From Undaria pinnatifida (lineage: Eukaryota > Sar > Phaeophyceae > Laminariales > Alariaceae): DNA of 64,000 nt. The notes beneath the pieces are model-generated. The model made no database searches. It was given only the letters and a program-made list of their open reading frames with translations, and was not told the DNA's origin. Location of the stretch: NCBI GenBank assembly GCA_012845835.1, contig JABAKD010000023.1, forward strand, positions 14,122,862 through 14,186,861. The letters run 5' to 3'. Below, one piece after another: positions 45,832-57,239 of the stretch. How positions within the stretch are numbered: position 1 is the first letter of the stretch; every line of letters starts with the position of its first letter. The translations under genes were made by a program, and so were the position numbers.

Positions 45832-46470
45832 ATGTTGCAAAGGTATATTATTATTACTACCAGTAAATAATATGTCAGTCTCTAGGAAATACGCACGGCA
45901 CTATCAGCAGTTGTCATGGTAGAGCGACACTCCGGATATTATATATTGAGGGGACGCGTCCGATTTCGAAAACGCGAAAGCACCCACGAAGAAAAGACAG
46001 CAGACACACATATTACGCCTTCCCGAGACAAAACAGAGAAGAAGCGCTACATCAACCTCCCGTACGAGCAAAGCCACCTCCGCACCAATCTTAGACAACG
46101 CCGCCTCAACGAGAGATCGCCCTCCTCTTCTACGTTTTCCTCCTCGTCCGCGACCACGCAGACCAATCAATGCGACAGCCTTCACGTAACAAACAAAGCA
46201 ATCTTCTTCCAAAACCTCGCCGGCTGACATGTCCCCATGTCGACGTTTGATGCAAACCGACTTTGCGTCCTGTCGACTTCGAACCTCCATTGCCACGGGG
46301 ACAGCAGTGCAGTCTTTTCATTAATGCCAAGGCCTCTTTTGTTTCGCCTAGAGGCGACGCAGGTTTTCAATAATACTCTTTTCGGTATTTTTGTTTGATA
46401 GACGCCAACTTTTACTTGACGGCGCATTTAACATAGTTTGTTTCGCCTATCCTTGCCTTCTTTGTTGTAT
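45480..46470. repeat. Segmental duplication block X (copy 1), with SINE 1 at its left end
   Basis: Aligns with 49338-50627 across about 1 kb: shared AATTGTCAGCCGGC, TGATTGATC-like spacer, GGGGACGCGTCCGATTTCGA, GCCTTCACGTAACAAACAAA and CCTCCATTGCCACGGGGACA. The copies differ by scattered changes and by a SINE insertion in copy 2. Short ORFs in it are degenerate on both strands. Confidence 0.85.
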
Positions 46471-46881
46471 AATAGAGTGTTTGCGAAAGTACGTTTTTAG
46501 AAATTTACTTCTTCAAAAATTGTCCCGAAGGCAATATTTGCGGTAAATTTTTGAAAAACAGGCAAAAATGTACTTTGTCGAAGGTAGGTTTTGATCAAAA
46601 GTTACGGTAAATTTTGTCTCTCTGTTTCATTGGCCTACAACACACCGAGCATTTGTCCGAGGCAGAACGCCTCTGCAAGGGTCTATAGCGCCCTAAGCAG
46701 GACCAGTTTGAAGCACCACGCTGTTGTCACGACACAACACAAGCTACTAATACGAACGCACGGAGGATTGAGAGGGTAGTACCCTTTGCACGACGCGCAG
46801 GCGTAACATCAGAGATATGCAGCAGGCCGGTGATGAACCGTCTGTTGCTGCCCTCTGCGTCCGTGACCAAGGGTTCAGCGC

Positions 46882-47253
46882 TTGCTGCAAGCTGTGGTGA
46901 ACTTCTCGCAGCTGGCGGAGTCGAACGCACGCACGCGGAGAGGAGCCTCAACGCAGAGAGCGACACCACGCGCCTTGATTGCGGCTATCGTGTGCCGCAT
47001 CTGGCAAGATAGGACTCGTATCGGTCCATCTGTGAGACAGCAGCCACCGCGCTTCTCCAACATCACCGCGACTGAAGCGTGGCATGACTTTCGGTTTAGG
47101 GCAGAGGAGCGGAAACTCCTCTGCCCTAAACCGCTGCGTTCACTGCGGATTCTTCGCAGGGTGGTGCTTCGCAATAACAGGTCCACGTTCCATGGGGAAA
47201 CTGCGCTTCGCCTTCCCTTCCGTCGCATGAGGAAGACGTTGCTCTGCTTGTAG
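46882..47253 (+). pseudogene. N-terminal fragment of a Harbinger-type transposase
   Basis: The latter half of this 123-codon frame reads TEAWHDFRFRAEERKLL, then VVLRNNRSTFHGETALRLPF and RRMRKT. This resembles the segment before the catalytic domain of PIF/Harbinger transposases (FRF..E.l..L, then NR..F.GE.ALL..LRR). The frame then stops and the DDE domain is absent. Part of the FRFRAEE region is built from an 18-bp perfect hairpin (47092-47133), which is odd for a coding segment. Confidence 0.5.
47092..47133. repeat. Perfect 18-bp inverted repeat with 6-base loop
   Basis: CGGTTTAGGGCAGAGGAG (47092-47109) and its exact reverse complement (47116-47133) flank CGGAAA. It may be a genuine fold-back, a binding site or a short foldback artefact. 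Confidence 0.9.
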
Positions 47254-47478
47254 CACGTGTAATGAGGTAGTCCCTGCTCACAAGGAGTTTTTTACGCGCG
47301 AGACAGACCGCCATACCTCTGATTTGTAGTCTGTTGGGTGCTTGCATGTACCGTGTTCCAGGTACTGCTGCACCTGAAACGAGAGGCTCGAGACTGGAGT
47401 ACGTACAACGAGTACTCGCATATCGTATAATACTACGAGTACTCGTACTGCTGCTTTGCTGCTGTACTCGTACGTATA

Positions 47479-48678
47479 CAGTCAAACCCCGCTTAAAGAC
47501 GCACTTCTTAAGTCAACTCCCCGCTATAAAGACGAAAAAAAAATCTGAACCAGGGTGCCCCGCAGATGTACAAGTTTAAGGGGGGGTGTATTGTTTACGC
47601 TGCGGAATGGTGTCCAAGATGTCTATGCCAGCCAGCGTCACGGACTCTAGGTCCATGGCGCGAGTGTTGACGGACAACTTGTTCGTCGAGGAAGCCCCTG
47701 GCCTCACGGAGGCTGAAGTGCGTGAGGCAGTGAAGACGTGGCTTAGTGTAGAGGACGACCCAGAGGTGTTGGAGGAAGAAATCGCAATGGAACTGCAGGC
47801 TGTAGACGAGCACCTTGCCAACGTGACCCTCAGTGACGATGACGATGTGTCCAGCGAAGAGGAAGGCGACGGTAGGCCAGAGTCGTGCATGACAACGTCG
47901 CTTACAGAGGCCGACGTCCGCTCTCGCCTCGAGGAGTGCCGCTCCTTTTTCAACGCGAAAGGGAAGAACGGCGAGTACAGCGAAACCCTGTACCTTCTTT
48001 CGAGGACTGTGCATTCGTTCACTCATGAAACTCAAGTCTACCGAAGAGCGAAGCAGGGGGGCGAGGTGCAGGCCACTCTTGGCGACATGTGGGGGCGGTA
48101 GTTTTTTTTTTTTTGTGGAGGGCATATAGCAATGGGCCTGTTTGTGATGTACGGTTCTCTTGTTGTTGTCTAGCGTTGTTTATCTTCACCGTTTTTCTGA
48201 GTTGATGTCCATCTGTGTCCTTATCAGGTAGGATTTGACATGTCAAAGTTGGAACAGAGGTGGTGAATGATATATCGGCGAGGTTTCCAACATGAGGACG
48301 AGAAGATAATAAGAAAAACACAGTCGACACCAACCGAGAGAGAGAGTTCACTGCAGTCATAATAACCTTCATCCTGCAACATTGAACCCACTTCTCGGAG
48401 CATTTTATTTCGGGCGATGGGGTGCGGCAACTACTGTATAAACTTGGTTTTTAAGTACATTCCACTTTCAACCACGGCAACGTTGTGACGGTCAGATTTG
48501 TGGATTCTCGTTTCGTTATAGTATACCTGCTGCAACGGCGCGTCTTTTGATGTATGTTATGCCTCCATCGGCCCCGGGGATGGTGCGTTATCGTCCCCGG
48601 AATCTTAAAGACGATTCCCCGCGTTAAAGACGCCTTGAAAAAAAGTACCGATATGCGTCTTTAAGCGGGGTTTGACTG
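47479..48678 (+). mobile_element. Tigger/pogo-like (Tc1/mariner superfamily) element, 1200 bp
   Basis: Perfect 25-bp terminal inverted repeats start CAGTCAAACCCCGCTTAAAG (47479-47503; complement at 48654-48678) and are flanked by TA on both sides (47477-47478, 48679-48680), the TA duplication of this superfamily. CCCCGC..(T)AAAGACG recurs just inside each end (about 47519 and 48617), as possible extra transposase sites. It contains only the C-terminal part of a transposase frame, so it is an internally deleted copy nested in the Harbinger-like element. Confidence 0.9.
47580..48101 (+). CDS. C-terminal remnant of a Tigger/pogo-like transposase
   Basis: Open from just after a TAA at 47577 to the stop at 48101; the first ATG is 47607. 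The product is acidic: LTEAEVREAVKTWLSVEDD, an acidic patch (SDDDDVSSEEEG), then LTEADVRSRLEECRSFFNAK, and it ends KQGGEVQATLGDMWGR. Helical acidic tails of this kind follow the DDE domain in Tigger/jerky-type proteins. QATLGDMW resembles a degenerate PCNA-interaction box, which has been proposed for pogo transposase; that reading is inference. No HTH or DDE part is left. Its reading frame may survive because the deletion removed the N-terminus cleanly. Confidence 0.6.
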   Translation, partial: GGVYCLRCGMVSKMSMPASVTDSRSMARVLTDNLFVEEAPGLTEAEVREAVKTWLSVEDDPEVLEEEIAMELQAVDEHLANVTLSDDDDVSSEEEGDGRPESCMTTSLTEADVRSRLEECRSFFNAKGKNGEYSETLYLLSRTVHSFTHETQVYRRAKQGGEVQATLGDMWGR

Positions 48679-48845
48679 TATTACAATCGCGCACATCCCC
48701 GTTTCCCTACTAAATTTCGGAGGCGTCGCCTGCAGGATTTTGTTTACCGCTAGCGCAAACACACCAAAAACTCGGTGGGAAGGCAATTCACTTTTTTTAG
48801 CGGAAGGCAAGTAAATTTTTAGAAACGTATTTTCGCAAACACTCT

Positions 48846-49035
48846 AATATTACGTTTTTTCTTTCGTCAAAGCATGACTTTCATAATCCCATGTTCGTAT
48901 TAAACTCTTGGCATTACTTTAAAGTTCAATGCATGCCAAATCGGACAGCTACACCTTAAGTTGTCGAAGTGCTGCCCTGCCCTACCCGAAGCATGGGCGC
49001 CGGCGAATGCCGGCGCCCATGCGGAGCCCTTGTAT
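48846..49035. repeat. Duplication block Y (copy 1)
   Basis: Shares CATAATCCCATGTTCGTATT, AAACTCTTGGCA, GCCAAATCGGACAGCTACAC and CCATGCGGAGCCCTTGTA with 50628-50805. In copy 1 a 12-bp palindromic element, GGGCGCCGGC then GCCGGCGCCC, lies at about 48999-49018. Confidence 0.85.
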
Positions 49036-49337
49036 ATATTTGTTGTTGTTCGGATGTTCGGGCATACGTTGTAACGTGGGCATGCCACGTGCTGTCGAAA
49101 AAAAAAAACGCCCGTTACCGTAGTGGCGGGTTCCTGTATCAATGAGTACCAACGTTGTCCGTAACCATCCAATAATTACCGTGCATTACCGTGGCGCGGG
49201 TTCCTGTACCAATGAGTACCAAGGTTGTCCGTTACCATCTACCGGTAATAATTACCGTGCATTACCGTGGTGGCTGATTACCGTGGTAAATGATACCAAC
49301 CTAAAAGAGGCGTACCGAAGAAAGCCCTGGTTTTTAT
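49036..49337. repeat. Spacer with a 66-bp tandem duplication
   Basis: TTACCGTAGTGGCGGGTTCC (49116) and TTACCGTGGCGCGGGTTCCT (49186) each lead into TGTA.CAATGAGTACCAA and GTTGTCCGT.ACCAT. TTACCGTG(C/G) motifs recur five times. No gene. Confidence 0.6.
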
Positions 49338-50627
49338 CAATTGTCAGCCGGCCGCCACGGTGGTCTAGTGCTTTTACCCTCGAATACTACTAACGATAAT
49401 TTGTCCTTGAGTCCGACACCCACCACGATGAGATTTGACTTTGTTTGCTAAAATGCAAAAATAAAAAAAGGGATCAATCAACTGCTGAGAGCGCCTAGCA
49501 GCGTGGTTACTGTAGGTACAATTCGACGCGAGTCGACGAGGGAAGAAAATGCTGGATTCTCCTCGCGATAAAAATGAAGGCACGTGCCGAAGTGGGGAGG
49601 GAGGAGGAGGGCCCGCTATGTGACCCCGGATCTGAGTTACTACTGGGAGGGAGCGCGAGAGTGGTGCGAGGATAATAAATAGGATGAAAAACTAATTGCG
49701 AAGGTATATTATTACTACAAGTAAACAATATATTAGTCTCTAGGAAATACGCACGGCACTGTCAGCAGTCGTCATGGTAGACCCGGTCGCCCCGGTGGCG
49801 TATCAGGTTATCCTCGAGCCTGGTATACAGGTCTTTTCGTGAGTTCGAGCCCCGCCGAGTGCGTATGCGTATAAATTCGTTGGGATTTTTTCTTGTGCAC
49901 AAATTGACTTGCGGAAAGCGCGAGAGCGTGAGTTAGCAACACGCGATGAAAATCGACGAGCAGTGGGATTGCTGAACCCTATGCGCGATAAAAATTGAAG
50001 GCAAGAACCGGGGGGGAGAAGGGACGACACCTGTGACCACGGCTTGTTCAGAGGCTGGAAAGTGGAAGTGTGAGAAAAAAAAAAAAAAAAGGTGGAGACA
50101 CCCCGGATATTATGTATTGAGGGGACGCGTCCGATTTCGACAACGTGGAACCACCCGCGAAGCAAAGACAGCAGACACACATCCCGCCTTCCCGAGAAAA
50201 AACAGAGGAGAAGCGCTACGCCAACCTCCCGTACGAGCAAAGCCACCCCCGCACCTATCTTAGACAACGCCGCCGCAACGAGAGATCGCTTTCCTCTTCG
50301 TTTTCCTCCTCGCCCGCGACCACGCAGACCAATCAATGCGACAGCCTTCACGTAACAAACAAAGCTCTCTTCTTTCAAAAACTCGCCAGCTGACATGGCC
50401 CCATGTCGACTTTTGATGCAAACCGACTTTGCATCCTGTCGACTTCGAACCTCCATTGCCACGGGGACAGCAGTGCCGTCTCTTCATTGATGACAAGGCC
50501 TCTTTTGTTTCGCGTGGAGGCGACGCAGGTTCTCAATACTCTTTTTGGTATTTTCGATTGATAGGCGCCAACTTTTACTTGACGGCGCATTTAACATAGT
50601 GTGTTTCGCCTATTCCTGCCTTGTAAA
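49338..50627. repeat. Segmental duplication block X (copy 2)
   Basis: The homologue of 45480-46470, including a second copy of SINE 1 (49338-49687). It is longer by about 310 bp because SINE 2 is inserted at 49781. At its right end it joins block Y directly, giving the empty site for the Harbinger-like element. Confidence 0.85.
49781..50090 (+). mobile_element. tRNA-derived SINE 2 with poly-A tail
   Basis: A box TGGCGTATCAGG (about 49796-49807) and B box GAGTTCGAGCCC (about 49841-49852) in a tRNA-like head, a body of about 220 bp, and 15 A at 50076-50090. The 5' flank ends GGTAG and the 3' flank begins GGTGG, an imperfect target duplication. Copy 1 of block X reads straight through (CATGGTAGAGCGACAC), so the site is empty there. 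Confidence 0.8.
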
Positions 50628-50805
50628 ATATTACGTTTCTCTTCTGTCAAAGGATGACCTTCATAATCCCATGTTCGTATTAAACTCTTGGCAATACTTT
50701 AAAGTTCAATGAATGCCAAATCGGACAGCTACACCTTAACTTATCGAAGTGCTGCTCTGCCCTACCCGAAGCATGATCGCCGGCGCCCATGCGGAGCCCT
50801 TGTAA
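50628..50805. repeat. Duplication block Y (copy 2)
   Basis: The homologue of 48846-49035, directly adjacent to block X copy 2. The long GGCGCCGGC palindrome is shortened here to CGCCGGCGCC. Confidence 0.85.
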
Positions 50806-52520
50806 TACAACAATATCAGGAAACAGCAGCAGCGGCATTTCCGTCCTCCCTCCGTCCCTCCCTCTGCCTCTTCCTCTAGACCACAACCGGAGTGGCAACC
50901 AACAACACCACAAGCTAGCAGCACGCGCCAGTAGCAGCTGCCCATGTATACCAGGCAGCACCACCACCAGCACCACCAGCACCACCACCAACAGCACCGG
51001 CATTAGCAGCACCAGCGGGAGGCAGGGCAGAGCATCACATATAAAAAAATCATGAACCCAGACCACCGAGTAGACGTTTCGTCACACGGCAACTCCTGCT
51101 AACACCCATGCCTGCAACCAGCCAGCATCCTCCAGCAGAACCCCTGCCGACTGTTGAGCTACCTCATAATTTGCTGATACCTGGTACAAGCTACACACCA
51201 GTATGGCTACCACAATTAATGGCAGCAATATAGTTTTCAACACCAAATTATGAACAGTTTTTCGCAACACACAAACACAGAACACAACCTTCGCACCTCG
51301 TAGCATCGGCACCAGCAGCACCAGCAACTGAATCAGCCACAAGGCCAGAGGAGGGAGCGACAAAGCCGGACGCTCCTGACAGAGCGGAGGCGCACGCCCC
51401 CAGAGCGAGGATCCTTCTGCTTACACCCGGCATCTCGAATCAACCGGTCTTCCTAGGGACTCGGTGCGTGTCCTATAGGGTACAGGAGGCGTTCAAGGGT
51501 TGGTCGAGATAGATGCTGCTGCTGCAAATGGTGTGTTGGATTGATTGATGTACAGGGCATGAGGGGGCGGGGCTGGTAGCATTTTTCGGCCAGATTAAAA
51601 CACGCCTCATAATTCCCAGCGACGTAGTGGGTGCTGTTCCCAGTGACATCTTGAACGCAGCGGGTCAGATCTGCTTTGCATTGACCAATCATAGAGCTTT
51701 ATTTTCTTTGCATCGTAATGCACCCATTCTCCCCACTCGAACACTACCCACATTTTAGAAGCTCGAATGCCCTTCTACACACATTCCTGGAATGTCATGA
51801 GCTGGGGATCACCGTGCACATACCGGTAGACCCTGATAAGCCAACGTTTTCGGTGAGGATGGCCCCCTGCGTCGATAACCACCACCGCCAAAAAAGCGAT
51901 ACAGATCGGGTCTAGTTGGAGCGACACTGGAGCCTTGATTGACCTGACCGGGCGAGTCTGTTTTCCGTGCCGTACGCACAGCAGCAAGGCCAGCAACATG
52001 CAGCAATATCGTGAGTAGAAGGGTGATGCTTTCGCTGGTACTTTCATGCGCTTGATTGGTTGTGTATCGTTGTCTCGTAGGCTTCGTTTGACTAGATTCT
52101 GGTCAGGTTTGTAGACGGTGTCTTCGTACGCTCCATTGCACGAATACATACACGGATGCGACCAGTGCACGAAACAGCAGCCACCAACTTTTTAACTGCT
52201 GTGTTGCAACAACAATACGAGGCCGCGGACAGCGGCGGTAACAGTACTAGGTACACCGCAGAGGGTAACAGACTGCTGGGGTTGCTACTGTACAGTGGTA
52301 GAGGTAATGCACATTGCTTTGAGCGGCTGCTGCGGCGGTCGCGGCTGCTGTCTGCGGCATCCTATTATTGCACGCGTTGAGCACAGTCATCGCGTAGTCA
52401 CATGTGGAGGACACTGGCGGAAAAAGGTTCACCATCAACAGCAACGCGTGACAGCGGCAGCAGCGGCAACTGGGTTGCTACATGTATAGAGTGATAAAAG
52501 CTGTGTCAATTACTTTTTTA
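50806..52520. other. Low-complexity region rich in CAG/CAC triplets
   Basis: Interrupted ACC and CAGCAC triplets are dense at 50960-51020, and CAGCAGCACC occurs at 51305-51325. ORFs of 60-130 codons on both strands reflect this composition. I see no supported gene. Confidence 0.5.
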
Positions 52521-52524
52521 GACC

Positions 52525-52525
<1 letters not shown>

Positions 52526-52587
<62 letters not shown>

Positions 52588-52616
52588 ACTGCTACTGCTG
52601 CTACTGCTGCTGCTGT
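52526..52616. repeat. (CTG)n microsatellite
   Basis: About 30 CTG triplets; the first 20 or so are pure and the rest are broken by CTA. The plus frame reads as poly-Cys and other frames as poly-Ala or poly-Leu; none is a credible gene. Confidence 0.97.
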
Positions 52617-53085
52617 CCTTCTACGGCTACTGCTGCTGCTGCCCGCGGCTCCCCAACGCACGTACCGTATTGCCGGACAACATGCACACCGCGCACGTAG
52701 TCGATATACTGTTCTCCCAGGTGTGGGATAACAGCGGCAGTGATAGGCATGGCAACAGCAACTGTCACATGAAGCAGCAGTAGCCGCTGCAAAAGCTTTG
52801 GGGTTTATGCTGTACAGTATCAGTAGTAGCTGTGTCGGTTCCGCTAGCTGTTGAGGATGTTGCTGCTGTTGTTTACGGTGTCCTGCTGTTCGTATCGCCG
52901 AGCAACTGTCGCCGTATACTTATGTACACTTACCCAGATTGTCCAAGTACACAGGTTGTTAAGTGCACAGGTACTGTACTCTGGTTGGTTCGAACCTCAA
53001 GTCATCCAAGATAGGAGTCAGCAGCATCTGTACAGCACCGTTTCTCTCTTCGCCCTTGCTTCTTGAAAAAAAAAGATGCTCATAG

Positions 53086-54279
53086 ATTGATGGGATCCTC
53101 AACGCCGAAGCATCCATCGGGAGCACAATACGGCCTTTGGCAGGAGTGAGAAACGCGGACAAGGGGAAAGGATTCCGCCGCGTTAAGGTGAGGTTGACTG
53201 GTTGTCGAGTAGATGGCGCGGAGGGACGATTCGTTCATGTCTCGTTCAGGCTTGAGCAACGTGCACCGCAACGCGTGTGATGCGCGTCACGTTCTACCGT
53301 GGACGTTCATCTCTTGAACTTGTTTCCATCCCATACCTCACATACTTTCACGTTCTTCCCCTCCTCAGATGTACAGTGTTGGCGTAATGGCGTCCAGACT
53401 GTTTCTGCCTGCTGACGTGTGACTGGTGATGCTGTTCCCTACCACTCTTTTGAGACGTTGCGCGGTGGGCGTGAAGGCCACCACGCGCACCAATCATGCG
53501 CCTGTTCGTGGAGTGGGGCTCAGAGCCGTGACGGACGACATCGGCGCAAAACCATGCATAGCATTCCCGGAGAGAGCGATGCGGTGAGTGTCAGCTGTAA
53601 ATGTTCATGTGCTCTGCCCATGTAATAAACTTCTACGTCAGTTTTCAATTTTGGTGCTGAATCCAAAACCGCCCCGTCAGTGTGAAATATGCATTGATGA
53701 GCATACCGCCGTTAACCCCTTGATGTTTTCTACTTTCTTTGTGGTCGAATCCGTCCGGCCGCCACTGTTTTGGTATGACAAGGCAGCGAGTCAAGCAGAA
53801 GACGCCCGTTGGGCCGGAAGAAAATGATACTTCGCGCAGTCGTTCTGTCCTAGCAAGCACAGTGATACATTAGGTTGTGCTGGTAAGTTTCAAACCCTCC
53901 GGCGTGTCATATATCGTGTCGGGGTTGAGTACCAATTTACTTGAAAAACACTTAAAGAATCACAGGTGACAAAGATAAAGATTGCGCTTGGAGTGCGAAC
54001 CATGTGAGCGAGTACAATGAGGTCGCGTCTCAGGCGCCTTTTTTTTCCTTGTTTCGTGCGTGTACCTGGGATTGCAAACGATTGCTTGCCTCGTACGCCA
54101 TGACCGGTTGGCGGAAATATCGCCTTGCTGCTTATCGCCTGTCCCCAAAATCTGTCTTTCTATCATCCCATTTTCCAGCGCCCCAGACGGCGAGTCTCAG
54201 TTGGAGCCCCCGACAAAATTAAGCCGGGTGCGGAAGACCTTGGCCTATTGGATCCGGCCTTCGATTTTATCTCACCAAG
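53086..54279 (+). CDS. Candidate spliced gene, three or four exons (unidentified)
   Basis: Three stretches are bounded by good splice signals. First, 53086-53187 (34 codons, IDGILNAEASIGSTIRPLAG then VRNADKGKGFRRVK) before AAG/GTGAGG. Second, a stretch ending at 53583 before GCG/GTGAGT. Third, 54179-54279 after a TTTTCCAG acceptor and before AAG/GTGAGT. A further acceptor, CCCCTCCTCAG, ends at 53368. Frames between exons are ambiguous because more than one is open in each, so I cannot give one protein. No domain is recognised. It may be part of a gene extending on either side, or a chance set of signals. Confidence 0.35.
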
Positions 54280-57239
54280 GTGAGTTTAGATGTGCTTGCG
54301 CCGGGGGGGACGGGGGGGGGCTGCATAGCTATGGGTAGACAACACAAAGAAATGTCTTAGACAGGGCGGCTCGATTGCTTCGTAGATCATTGGGGCTATA
54401 CCGTTGTACGGCGCCACACAAAGTTTGACCGCATTGACTATAATTGGCTCACTGTCACGACCGCAATAAAAACGCGACTTCGGTATGGTTGGGATCTTTG
54501 GAGATCGTCAATTAATAACTCAACTCACCTGGGCGCAGTCAGCATCGTCGAAAACTATTGTTTGCGTGCCATCGCGTATGATGTCTTCATATTTAGCGAA
54601 ATAGTACAGTAGGCATATGCCGGAGGGGAGCGTGCTAAGCACAACGGAGAGTTGCAATGTACCAAGTAGGCAGCACTATTTATGGGTCGCTTTCGCTCGT
54701 AATTCAATTACAGTCGCTCGCTCTGCGTCCAAACCAGCCGCGGTGAACTCTAGTTCTGGCCACCCCTCTCAAGGATCGTTGTCGACGCTAAAATCCCCAG
54801 TAATTCCAACGACGGCACGGGGACACGGACTCGGAGTTGCTTGCGTTTGCTAGGGGTTTACGCTCTATGCTGATAGACAATTTTCTGGAGATACAGCCTG
54901 GTGGTAGTCGACCCCACTTTTCAATGGTGGGATTGAAGAAGATATCACATGCCGTGGATTTTTTCTGGGCTAGTGGCCGCGCGGATTGTTAGCGAGACCA
55001 GCGTGGGGTTTGCATTTTTTTTGCTACATCTGGAGGTGACGGTTGAACACCAGCTGCTCTGTATGGAGCTGCATTCGTGCATCGTTCTTTGGACTCAATG
55101 TATACTGCTTACCTTTATTCCGTTGCCACTTCGAATTGCGGCGTTATGATAGCATTGAGTTTTCAGTGACAGATAACCCCTCGTGTCGCCATCCCCTGTG
55201 TCCTCCTTGCTGTTTGATCTGTTCGCGCCGTTAGCAGGATGTCTGCCGGGACACTATCGTCAAGCCTTTCGCCACCTTAGTATCTCGAAAGGGAGAACCC
55301 CGCAGGTACTGGACTTCACTGCCTTTGCGGCGAGCCGGAATGAAGCTGTAGCAATTCCAGAACGAGGTGCTGGCCGACCGACTAGAGGTGGAAGGCTGCG
55401 AGTGCAACTTTTTCGCAGGAATTGAAGAAAGACGTTGAAGCGAAGCGGGCAATATAACAACAACACCAGCAAGAACACCACTCTTCCGAGGGTCCCTGCG
55501 TCGCAAACAGCTCAAGCATGACCAGAACCGTCTGGCTTCGCTTGTGCTGTAAACGGGGTAGAGGTGGAGGGGGCAGTCTACCTTTTGTTATGGGGTGTTG
55601 GTGTTAGGGAGGGGAGTGGGTGATGTGACGACCGAGGGACTAGAGAAGACGGTGACGTTGGCAACACTGACGTGAGAGGTGGAATTGTGGGCGGAGTACC
55701 GCCAAAAGTAAGATAGAACGCTTAAGTGGGAGGCTGCCGTTTGATATTCCTACGCAGACGTGTAGCACGTGCCAACCAGTAGCGCCCAGGTTTGGCTAGG
55801 GTGGACCCACGGCTGATGGGCAGGAGGTCTGAGCAGGAATAATTTTCAGATGCAAATATGATTCCAGTCAAGCTTTGACACGTCGAGGCCGCGTCGTCGC
55901 TGTCTGTGCATGCGCGCAAAGCAAACGATACCTACAGGGGGCAATGCCTAAGGTAGAAAGGCGAAGTCTGTTTAGTATGTCATGAGGAGCGTACACAGGC
56001 AGCTAATCCAGGCTGCGGTATAAGCCAGTGCAAGCCTCGCACATACAGCGTATTCGTACGTGCGTTGTATGGGCCCATGTCTCGTCTCAGTGGTGTGGCC
56101 CACGAAAGGCCGCATGCACACGCACGGATTGCAACTGAAGATTATTACTATCGGTACTATACTGCACCTGCTACACACCAGGCTATATGGTATGACAATA
56201 TGTACTCTCCGTCCGGAATTCAGCATGCTGCTGTATTTATTCGTGAACCTTTCGCATGCTGTACGTCTCGAGTCCCAAGGTGCCACATCTTCCGCGTATC
56301 CTACCAAACAAACGGTAAAAAAGATATCGCCAGAATATAGCACTCTACAGCAGCATTGCCCTCGTTGCATAGACGACTACCACGGCCGTGCGTGACATTC
56401 TGATGGACAGACAACCTAGTCAACACCCGCTCCACACTCGTAGTCGACACAAAAAGGGATCACAGAGCGGCTGTAATCCCTTGCGGCATCGCACCCAAAA
56501 CTCTTGGCACGGATCCTATACATAATGACACTTTTGTAAGGCATTAAAATAATCGCGCGAAGCGCGGAAAAAAATTGGAGGCGTTTCGGAACATGGAAAA
56601 ACATCGTAAAAAAAATCGCGCATGCCTCCCTCTCATAAGAACGGGGCTCACACAACGCTTTTGCGGAGAAATAAGAACTTCGTAATTTTATACTGAAGTT
56701 AGTGTGAGGCACACCATTTTCAAAAAAATACGAAATGTAGCATAAAAAAAACAAAATCTCGGTTTCTTACCAGAGGACCGGCGGCACAATACTCTAAAAG
56801 TAGTACAGGACGTAAGAATGGCAAGCTGATACTTCTGAGGACAAGAAATTCTGGAGCTGAAGCTAGTGCAGATGACACGCTCTCCCAAATAAGAAACCCG
56901 CAACCCCAGCCAGGATTCCTGCCCTGTTTCTAGCTATCAAATAGGTACCTGATACTTGTACAAGTAGTACGTGCAGTGCAGATAGATTATTCTAGTAGGC
57001 ACAACGCTGTTCATGCAGCAGTAGTAGTAAAAATGAATTATTAATAGGAAAAAAAGGAAGAAACCGGAATAATTCTGGCCGAGACTGAATTTCTTATTTG
57101 AGAAATGGTGAGTTCTACACACTATCTTCGGCACAGCGCGTCTCGATTGTCTTCCTTTCCTGGTAAGGTGCAAGTATCAGCCCTGCTTTCCTACATGCCT
57201 GTTTGCTTTTTTACATTTATTATGTCGTGCACGACTACC
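54280..57239. other. Region with no supported gene
   Basis: ORFs here are under 135 codons with no recognised motif. 55215-55420 has protein-like pieces (DTIVKPFATLVSRKGEPRR; VLADRLEVEGCECNFFAGIE) separated by a stop, perhaps a decayed exon. TTTATACTGAAGTTAGTGT (56694) and CTCTCCCAAATAAGAAA (56880) are echoed at 62445-62485 (TTATACTGAAGTTAATGT; CTCTCCCAAATAACA). Confidence 0.4.

Larger units (their letters stand above)
46474..48845 (+). mobile_element. PIF/Harbinger-like DNA transposon, internally decayed
   Basis: Terminal inverted repeats of 37 bp (46474-46510 and 48809-48845) start AGAGTGTTTGCGAAA and differ at three positions. Both ends are flanked by AAT (46471-46473, 48846-48848), a 3-bp target duplication. 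The paralogous junction at about 50620-50635 lacks the insert and reads TTGTAAAATATTACG, an empty site with one AAT. A 3-bp duplication and a Harbinger-like protein fragment inside support the family. The element also hosts a nested Tigger/pogo-like insertion at 47479-48678, so without it the element is about 1.2 kb and non-autonomous. A CACTA element is the alternative, but the ends do not start CACT. Confidence 0.75.

Noticed and set aside
52482-52700. Poly-Cys ORF
   Set aside because: A translation of the CTG microsatellite; no flanking coding sequence.
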